Source: an uncultured Clostridia bacterium (GTDB lineage Bacteria > Bacillota > Clostridia > Oscillospirales > Oscillospiraceae). Taken from it: 64,000 nt of DNA. The translations under genes and the position numbers were made by a program. The stretch lies in contig CAMHMZ010000001.1 in the NCBI GenBank assembly GCA_946186375.1, positions 124,001 through 188,000 of the forward strand, given 5' to 3'. This document shows, one piece after another, positions 47,605-54,736 of this stretch. Numbering within the stretch: position 1 is the first letter of the stretch; each line of letters starts with the position of its first letter. The notes under the pieces are model-generated. The model did no database searches. It was not told the origin of the DNA and was given only the letters and a program-made list of their open reading frames with translations.

Positions 47605-49173
47605 ATGAAAAAGCTACTTAGTTTGATATGCTCGGTGCTGATGACAATTTCGCTTTTCGTATCGTTGTCAATAGCGAATGCGGCATCGCAAGCGAATGCG
47701 ACTGTGCCGATCCAGTTGAAATCAAGCAGCACGGCCGTAGATACGAGCCAATCGGAATACTCACTCAAAGGTGCAGTATTCACATTTTACGCAGACCAGA
47801 ACAAAAAGACCGTTCTCGGGACTGCAAAAACGGATGCGTCAGGAGTAGCGTCGTTTAGCAAGAACCTCAAATATCCTACAGCTTCCGAAAAGACGAAGGC
47901 GATCTATATGGAAGAGACAAAAGCACCGAATCACTACGTGCGCGATTCAGGTCTCCACAAGATCACCCTAAAAAGCGACAAGGGCTTGGTGTTTGATGGG
48001 AAGACGGTGAAAAATGGCGCGCGTATATCAGTCTGTAATACTCCGATGCGCAGAATTGTGATCAGCTTGACAACCGAAAATCCGGTTGGATGGAGTGCAC
48101 GAAATGGTCTTAAAGCGAGTATCTATCAAGACAAAAATAGGACAAAGCTTTTAGAAAGCATTACGACAGATAGCAACGGAAAAGCGCAAACGAAGAAATA
48201 TTACACGCAAGGCACATATTATCTCACGATAGATAAGTGCCCTGATAATGTAAAGCCGGAATATAAGAAGTACAAAATCAATGTGACAAAGGACGGTTTT
48301 TCACAGAACGGCAAATGCAATCCGCGTTATTTCTTCATTGAATACACGTCGCAGCCGATCTTCTTGAACTCAGGCCTTCCTAAGGACTTTGTGGCCGGAG
48401 AATCATCTGCTGGTAAGGTAACTTTCCACGATGTTGGAAAGGGAATGTATGTGTATACGCCGTACGGATATAACAAAAACACAAAATATAATGTCATCAT
48501 AATGGCTCATGGCCAGGGTGGGCATGCGAGAGAATTCATGGACACAAAGTCGAAACATGATGTGGTAGTGAATGGCGCCGTTCAAAAAGTTGCGATCCCG
48601 CAGATTTGGGATTACATGATAGAAAAGAAGCTTATGAATCCGCTGATCGTGGTCGGCTATGAGTACCCTCTCGTGCAATACAATACTGCGAATCTGGATA
48701 CCCACGCAAAATACATCAAAGAAACGATACTGCCGTATGTCATCAAGAATTACTCAACATATGCCAGTTCCAGCTCTCCTGCTGCGATAAGAAAAGCGCG
48801 TGACCACTTTGCTATGGGTGGTTTTAGTCTCGGCTCCATGTACACGTTCAGTGTTGGTATGGAACGGTTGCTTCCGTACTTCAGCAGCTTCGTGGGACTT
48901 TCCGGAGTGCAGCAAAGCGGAAACGTAGTGAAAGCTTTGAAGTCCGACGAATACAAAGATTATGACATCAACTATATGTGCATTTATGCCGGCACGAGTG
49001 ATGCCGGAAGAAGAGGCTGCAGCAATGGATTCAATGAGTTCGTAAAGACAAACAAGTTGACCAAAAATCAGAACGCGTTTTATATTGAGGCTGAAAAGGG
49101 CGGGCACAATTGGCAAAACTGGAGCACAGGTGTCTTCGACACGATGCAGCGTCTTTTTGCTGGCCAAGATTAA
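47605..49173 (+). CDS. secreted esterase with two N-terminal prealbumin/Cna-B-like domains
   Basis: YVYTPYGYNKNTKYNVIIMAHGQGGH; GGFSLGSM nucleophile elbow; KGGHNWQNW. Confidence 0.85.
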   Translation: MKKLLSLICSVLMTISLFVSLSIANAASQANATVPIQLKSSSTAVDTSQSEYSLKGAVFTFYADQNKKTVLGTAKTDASGVASFSKNLKYPTASEKTKAIYMEETKAPNHYVRDSGLHKITLKSDKGLVFDGKTVKNGARISVCNTPMRRIVISLTTENPVGWSARNGLKASIYQDKNRTKLLESITTDSNGKAQTKKYYTQGTYYLTIDKCPDNVKPEYKKYKINVTKDGFSQNGKCNPRYFFIEYTSQPIFLNSGLPKDFVAGESSAGKVTFHDVGKGMYVYTPYGYNKNTKYNVIIMAHGQGGHAREFMDTKSKHDVVVNGAVQKVAIPQIWDYMIEKKLMNPLIVVGYEYPLVQYNTANLDTHAKYIKETILPYVIKNYSTYASSSSPAAIRKARDHFAMGGFSLGSMYTFSVGMERLLPYFSSFVGLSGVQQSGNVVKALKSDEYKDYDINYMCIYAGTSDAGRRGCSNGFNEFVKTNKLTKNQNAFYIEAEKGGHNWQNWSTGVFDTMQRLFAGQD

Positions 49174-49176
49174 CAA

Positions 49177-49899
49177 AGTTATACCATGGAAAAAGCCGCG
49201 GGTGTACCGCGGCTATGCCTATGACAGCGAGACAGAGCTGTATTACCTTAAGAGCCGCTACTACGATCCCAAACTGAGGCGCTTCCTCTCGTCAGACAGC
49301 TATGCTCAGACCTACGAGAGCGCTGTTGGGGCCGACATGTTCGCGTATTGCCTCAACAATCCTTGCAATTATATTGATTCAAATGGTAATATGGCCGGGA
49401 GAACCGAGACTTATGTTTGTGCAGACTACTCGAAAGTGTTCAAGCTTTTTGACAGTATAGAAGACGCTGCTCGTAGTTTTGGAAAACAGTATTATCAAAA
49501 AGCAATGTATGAACGGAAGGCGCAGAAATAATAGCAACTCTCCATGGAGGTGAAATCAAGTATTATTTATCTAGCACTGTCTCCGGCAGCAATACGGAAG
49601 TCAATCTCGGAACTGGGTCTCTGCCAACAGGTTTTGCTGGCAGTGTTCATATTCATGTTCTTGGGAATGCGAATGATGGGGAACACTTTTCTAAACCAGA
49701 TGCGAAATTGATTAAACAGATATTCGCTGACGATCCAACTGCCCCATTTGAATTTTACCTGATTCTCCCCAATCGCGTAATTCTAGGTTATGGTTTTTTA
49801 GATGATGGCACATATGGCGAGACTCCTGTCGGAAACCTCATCGGCGCGGTTTTGGGAGGTGGACACATAGATTACAACAAAACGGTTACCATGTATTGA
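49177..49899 (+). pseudogene. orphan RHS C-terminal tip with JAMM-like toxin domain, broken by a frameshift
   Basis: RVYRGYAYDSETELYYLKSRYYDPKLRRFLSSD then, in another frame, GGEIKYYLSSTVSG...SVHIHVLGNANDGEHFSKPD. Confidence 0.7.
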
Positions 49900-49917
49900 T
49901 CAGGGAGGTGATCCTGT

Positions 49918-50952
49918 TTGCAAAACCATTTCCTCAAGTTGATTCTGACATTCATAACGATCTTAATGATAACGTCTCCTGTGACGCTATACACTGATAC
50001 ACCATTAAAGGCACCCGATGAAGATTTGGAAATTGATACCGTTCTTCCTTATGTTGAATTTCCGCCTTGGCCATCTGACTTGATCTATAAAGAATGGCAA
50101 ATACCAACAGAAACAAAAGTTTGCGGCGATCTCCAGTTGCAGGAAAATGATGGTCACGCAATTACTACTATAGAAGGAATATCTGATTTGGCCTATAAAA
50201 TCGCGCCCATGTTGAGTGATTTGATCGAGGACTCCCCGCCAGAGTGGTTCCCGATGTACGCCACGCTGTATGATTACAGCGTGTGGCTCGTGCGGTATAT
50301 GGACAGGCTTGAGTACGCTGAAAAGATTGAAAGCGAAATCTACATATCAAACGATCTGCTCACTCTTCCCGATTATGTAACTTTAGTTTATATATCCGCC
50401 TGCGACGGGCACATCATTGATGTAACGGATCGATTCGGAAACAGTATTTGTGTGCAAGCCACGTATTTGTCGAGAGAACCTGGCTCGATTCCTCCTCCCT
50501 ATCCCACATTAACCCGCATGGTTCAAAAAGGAGACTCTCTGTTAGAAGAATTGAACAGGTATGATAAAACCTTCCCGGAATATAGCGTAGGAATTGAAAT
50601 AGACGCTTTTTTTGAGGACGAGGCGCTTCAAACGCAATGTCTCTCGTATGTGACCGAGCATACACTTTCTACCCCTGACGACATTTGCAAATATTCCATG
50701 GTGATAGATGCCGCTCTGAAGAGCACCGGTCACCTTGAGGAAAAATGGAAGCCCACGGTACAGGTTATTTATTCGGATGGATATGCTATGACAACGTTTT
50801 GCCAGCTGTCAAACAGACCCGCGCTTCGTGGAGAGCGCTATCAAATTTATTTTTCTCTGGATGATGGGCACATCATTGCGATTCGACACATCAGAAACGG
50901 ATGGCAATGGGACGATGGAACCGAGGACGCTGTTGTGCACTGTATATTGTGA
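49918..50952 (+). CDS. hypothetical exported/membrane protein, candidate immunity or cassette protein
   Basis: N-terminal hydrophobic segment LILTFITILMITSPVTLY; immediately follows toxin tip. Confidence 0.55.
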   Translation: MQNHFLKLILTFITILMITSPVTLYTDTPLKAPDEDLEIDTVLPYVEFPPWPSDLIYKEWQIPTETKVCGDLQLQENDGHAITTIEGISDLAYKIAPMLSDLIEDSPPEWFPMYATLYDYSVWLVRYMDRLEYAEKIESEIYISNDLLTLPDYVTLVYISACDGHIIDVTDRFGNSICVQATYLSREPGSIPPPYPTLTRMVQKGDSLLEELNRYDKTFPEYSVGIEIDAFFEDEALQTQCLSYVTEHTLSTPDDICKYSMVIDAALKSTGHLEEKWKPTVQVIYSDGYAMTTFCQLSNRPALRGERYQIYFSLDDGHIIAIRHIRNGWQWDDGTEDAVVHCIL

Positions 50953-50995
50953 AGGATTCGGCGACGGGACTTTTGTCCTTACCCTTATCTTTTAT

Positions 50996-51465
50996 ACCAC
51001 CACCTATGAGTATGACGCCCGGAACCAACGGGCTTTGATGGCGCATCCTATACCTGGCAGGGCGGGCATCAGCTGGTCAAAACCGTGAAGGACGGCACGA
51101 CGGTTACCTATACCTACAACGACGCGGGGTTGCGCACCCAGAAGAATGTGGGCAGCGACACCTATACTTACTATTACCGCGGCGGGAAGCTGATTGCGGA
51201 GATCGGACCGGACTTTACGCTGTATTTCCACTATAACAAGGCCGGGGAACCGGTCGGCGTCACACGGCGAAACAGCACCACGAACGCCAACTTCGCCTAC
51301 ATCAAGAACCAGCAGGGCGATATCTTGGGCCTCCTGAACAACAACGGCGACGTTGTCGCGGCCTATACCTATGACGCCTGGGGTAAGCCTCTAAGTATCG
51401 GCCCCAGCTCGTCCCTCATCGCGACGCACCCCCCCCTGCGCTACGCACGCGGCTTTTGTTCGTGC
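50996..51465 (+). pseudogene. RHS-repeat core fragment (frameshifted, 3' truncated)
   Basis: YEYDARNQR | FDGASYTWQGGHQLVKTVKDGTTVTYTYNDAGLRTQKNV...FAYIKNQQGDILGLLNNNGDVVAAYTYDAWGKPL. Confidence 0.8.
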
Positions 51466-51583
51466 AAAGGTACGTTTTTGCTTTGGTGCTGACAGAATCA
51501 GATTCCGCAAGTAATAAACAAATGATAATCACATTTTTGTCGATATTGCGGGAGGTGGTTTTATCAAAGGGCTTAGGGCAAGG

Positions 51584-52957
51584 GTGTTACGGCACATCAT
51601 TAGCCGTGAATTTGAGAAAATGTTCGGACAGAATTGGTGGAAAGAAGAGCTGCTGCCACACATGCGTGATGCTTCCATGAAACGTGCCGATGCTTCCGGA
51701 GAAAAATACGCGGTGGCGCTCAAAAAATACGGAAGAGCAATTAATTTTGATGATCTGGACACAACGGTATGCTGTTCGATCATTCTGTATGATTCTTACT
51801 ACAAATTTGGGAACAAAGCTGTTCCTTTTACGAATTACGAAATAGGCTTGACGCGGCAGTTGCACGCGCTAAGAAACAAGATGAGCCATGATGAGTCTTC
51901 TGAAGATTTATCAGACGAGTCAGAAAGAAAAACCTTGCGGTTATTGTACGGCGCTGTTTCTGATTTGGATCTCGTGGAAAACGAGCCGGATTTGGCGCGA
52001 GACATACTCTCCGCGTATTCGAATTTCTTTGCCGGTGCAGATTTAAGTCTGGATCAAAAAACGTTCCTGGATGATTCTGAGCGCTTTGAGCGGGCAGAGG
52101 ACTTATACAAATGGGAAGCAGAGAAAGCTTTACCGCTATATAAGGGACTGGCTGACAATGGCTTCCTGGCAGCACAAAAAAGGCTTCTTGAGATCTATAC
52201 GCATACTGTTCGTTTCTTCGACTTAAATGAGGCTGCGAAGATCGCCGACCGTTTCAAAACGATATGTTCAGAAGGAGAGAGGGAAAAGATTCATTATCTA
52301 AATATGCTGATGCCGCATGCCATATGGGGCACTCCGGAAGTAGTCGATTTGTTTTTGCGGGAGTTGAAGGCTGGTTCTCTCGTTCAAAATGGAGAGCTCG
52401 AACAGTATCTTACGTGGATCCGTTCTGTGTTCCCATATGGGATGCTATCGCTTTTGGAAGAAGGGGACGCGTTTGCTGCAGAAGCGGCAAAGAAAGTCCC
52501 AAACTTACAGTCGTTGAGCAGAATACCCGAATCAGATTTGTGTAGAGAAAAAGCGTTCAAGCGTTTTCTCGTTCAATGCGCGAGTGACAAATCGTTCAAA
52601 CGTGCGAACGCAGAACGCGCCTTGACAAATATTGCTCTGACGCCGGGTGGTAGGACCCTTGCTCGTCATTTTGCTGCGCTGGACAACACGTTCGGTGGGA
52701 AAAGCGCAACTGAATGGTCATCTATTGCTGGCCTGGGGCAAGCCGCACCCACACCCAAAAGCAGCCAAGATTCGGGTTTCAACAATGGTAATGAAGAAAT
52801 GCCGATCAATAACATAGCGAACGCCGGCAGAGACGATGTTTCCGCCTATAAAGCCGAAACGGAAGCATTAAGGCGACAGTTGCGTCTCATGAAATATTTG
52901 GCGATTGCTGAAGGCGTTGCATTGGCAGCGCTTAGCATAGCGGCAATCGTTCATTAG
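51584..52957 (+). CDS. HEPN (Swt1-like) domain protein with C-terminal TM helix
   Basis: REFEKMFGQNWWKEEL...YEIGLTRQLHALRNKMSHDE (R-x4-H); SEL1/TPR-like middle; C-terminal hydrophobic helix. Start codon uncertain. Confidence 0.6.
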   Translation: MLRHIISREFEKMFGQNWWKEELLPHMRDASMKRADASGEKYAVALKKYGRAINFDDLDTTVCCSIILYDSYYKFGNKAVPFTNYEIGLTRQLHALRNKMSHDESSEDLSDESERKTLRLLYGAVSDLDLVENEPDLARDILSAYSNFFAGADLSLDQKTFLDDSERFERAEDLYKWEAEKALPLYKGLADNGFLAAQKRLLEIYTHTVRFFDLNEAAKIADRFKTICSEGEREKIHYLNMLMPHAIWGTPEVVDLFLRELKAGSLVQNGELEQYLTWIRSVFPYGMLSLLEEGDAFAAEAAKKVPNLQSLSRIPESDLCREKAFKRFLVQCASDKSFKRANAERALTNIALTPGGRTLARHFAALDNTFGGKSATEWSSIAGLGQAAPTPKSSQDSGFNNGNEEMPINNIANAGRDDVSAYKAETEALRRQLRLMKYLAIAEGVALAALSIAAIVH

Positions 52958-53188
52958 GGGAGTGCGAAGCTTTTTCGCACTTCTTTTTTGCCATAGTCAC
53001 AGTAAAAATGATGACATTCTTCCGAGATGGCGTAAAACATGTATAACAAAATAGAAGATTCCGACACCGACGGCAATAAGCCGTTTGGTGTCGTTCATCA
53101 TATTTGGACGAACTGCATCGCGCCTCACAGCAGGGGTGGTGCAGACATAGAGAGGTTCGGCCTGTTTGTCGGCCGGAAAGGAGAAATA

Positions 53189-53458
53189 ATGAATGCATGG
53201 ACTCTGCTGGCCATCGCGGTCAGGAACAATGTGCTGACCTGGGAGAACGCGCTGAACGCGCTGATCCTTGCGGTCAGCTTCGTTGGCACAATTTCGCTGA
53301 TCGCGGTGATCGTGTGGAGCTGGATTTATTACATCCGGCTCCCAAAGGAAAAGAAGGCTTCCGAGTTATGGGAAACGGTCCTGTTTTCTCTGATTTCTTC
53401 TCTTCCCATGGCAATCTGCCTGCCGATTTTTATCGGCATGGCGCACAAGATGTTCTAA
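53189..53458 (+). CDS. small membrane protein
   Basis: AAGGAG RBS; two hydrophobic helices. Confidence 0.55.
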   Translation: MNAWTLLAIAVRNNVLTWENALNALILAVSFVGTISLIAVIVWSWIYYIRLPKEKKASELWETVLFSLISSLPMAICLPIFIGMAHKMF

Positions 53459-53466
53459 TGCGGAAA

Positions 53467-53506
53467 GCTTGTCCGGCACCAGTTTTGGCGCCGGGCAAGT
53501 TTTTTC
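53467..53506 (+). terminator. terminator
   Basis: CTTGTCCGGC...GCCGGGCAAGTTTTTT. Confidence 0.85.
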
Positions 53507-53517
53507 GTTTCCACCTG

Positions 53518-53546
53518 TTGACAAATGAAAAATGACGAGGTAATAC
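53518..53546 (+). promoter_or_regulatory. strong sigmaA promoter for putative ncRNA
   Basis: TTGACA - 17 nt - TAATAC. Confidence 0.75.
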
Positions 53547-53552
53547 CTCATC

Positions 53553-53920
53553 ACTGGCGGGCGGAATAACCCGCGGTGAGTCGGCACCTTAACCCGCAGA
53601 GCGATTGACCAAGTTACTTCGCGGCCGGCAAGGGCATAAAACTTGCACGTCGAGTGGGCGACAATAAAACCGACCATAGGATGCAGACGGATGATGATCG
53701 CGACATCGCAGGCTGTATCATCATGCGCGGCGAGCATAAGTTTGGCGGCGCCTTCACGGTGCGTTCATATCGCCGCGCATAAACATCGGGAAGATCCTGC
53801 TGATGGGTTGCCCAGCACGTCATACCGATTTGGTACGACGATACCGCTCCTTTTGGAGCAATCATATTTTTTGAGACGCAGCTGATGGTGTCCTCGCGGA
53901 CGGCTTAGCTGCGTTTTTTT
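53553..53920 (+). ncRNA. putative long structured ncRNA
   Basis: promoter at 53518, no convincing ORF, several hairpins (GCTCC-tttt-GGAGC; TACC-gattt-GGTA), intrinsic terminator at 53876. Confidence 0.5.
53876..53920 (+). terminator. intrinsic terminator of putative ncRNA
   Basis: ACGCAGCT...AGCTGCGTTTTTTT. Confidence 0.85.
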
Positions 53921-53974
53921 GTAGTAAATAGCCGAAAAACGAGGCTAAGTGGTCAAAAACAGGCGCTTTTATAT

Positions 53975-54003
53975 TTGTCAAACATGGTAGAAAGTAGTAA
54001 AAT
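53975..54003 (+). promoter_or_regulatory. sigmaA-like promoter
   Basis: TTGTCA - 17 nt - TAAAAT. Confidence 0.65.
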
Positions 54004-54026
54004 AGTATCAGACGATAACCGTCGAT

Positions 54027-54138
54027 GCCCGAACCTTTTCGGGGTGACCCGGCGACACACTGATGCTGACCGCCTGTAATTGATTACTTCCCTCACTTAT
54101 AGGGAGACATGCACGCCCGACAATGTCGGGCGTTTTTT
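54027..54138 (+). ncRNA. structured element A upstream of cas3 (small RNA or regulatory leader)
   Basis: CCCGAACCTTTTCGGGGTGACCC ... CCCTCACTTATAGGGAGAC followed by terminator CGCCCGACAATGTCGGGCGTTTTTT. Confidence 0.5.
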
Positions 54139-54318
54139 GTGCCCTAAAGCAATCTGTTTTGATGACAAAATGCCCCAAAAAGAAGAAAACCAAGAATGTA
54201 TGTGGAAGGTCATTTCATATTGCACCAGAAACGCATCCGATGCTGTCAAAGCGCTGTTGGCTGTTGATTCTGGGTGTGCCCATGACAATGTAAAAGCCTT
54301 CGCCTGAATATTTTTTCC

Positions 54319-54407
54319 GCCCCAAACTCTGCACGTTTGGGGGTGACCCAGTGATACCCATAACGGCACACTGAACGTTCACATGATCCCTGCGTTGTAG
54401 GGAGACC
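54319..54407 (+). ncRNA. structured element B upstream of cas3 (homologue of element A)
   Basis: CCCCAAACTCTGCACGTTTGGGGGTGACCC ... CCCTGCGTTGTAGGGAGAC, same spacing as element A. Confidence 0.5.
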
Positions 54408-54524
54408 GGCATTCAGACAAGAAGAAAGGAGAAAAACACATGCTTTGGCACGTTGGATCAGTGCGGTCGAAACAAGATAGCAGCTGATTGCTTGCTGCTC
54501 TGTGCGCCACGAGATACTGTTTTC

Positions 54525-54567
54525 AGAAATACTCGGCCAGCTTTGTGCTTGCCGGGTATTTCTTTTT
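54525..54567 (+). terminator. terminator before cas operon
   Basis: AGAAATACtCGGC...GCCGgGTATTTCTTTTT. Confidence 0.8.
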
Positions 54568-54602
54568 GCGAGTACAATAGTGGCAGATGCGTACGTCGAA
54601 TA

Positions 54603-54631
54603 TTGTCAAAACGGGCGAGAAATAGTAATAT
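54603..54631 (+). promoter_or_regulatory. promoter of cas operon
   Basis: TTGTCA - 17 nt - TAATAT, about 100 nt before cas3 start. Confidence 0.6.
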
Positions 54632-54736
54632 CTGATTTGTAAATCGAAGGCGGATTCAATCGGGAGAAATCTCGGTTGATTTTTTATGTCGATTTTCAGA
54701 GAGTCAGAACAAGAAAAGAAAAAAGAAAGGAGCTTT

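Noticed and set aside
53643-53885. 80 aa ORF in the putative ncRNA
   Set aside because: No RBS, odd composition, overlaps hairpins and terminator
54027-54407. A CRISPR array upstream of cas3
   Set aside because: Only two diverged hairpin elements about 292 nt apart, not regularly spaced identical repeats; reported instead as structured elements
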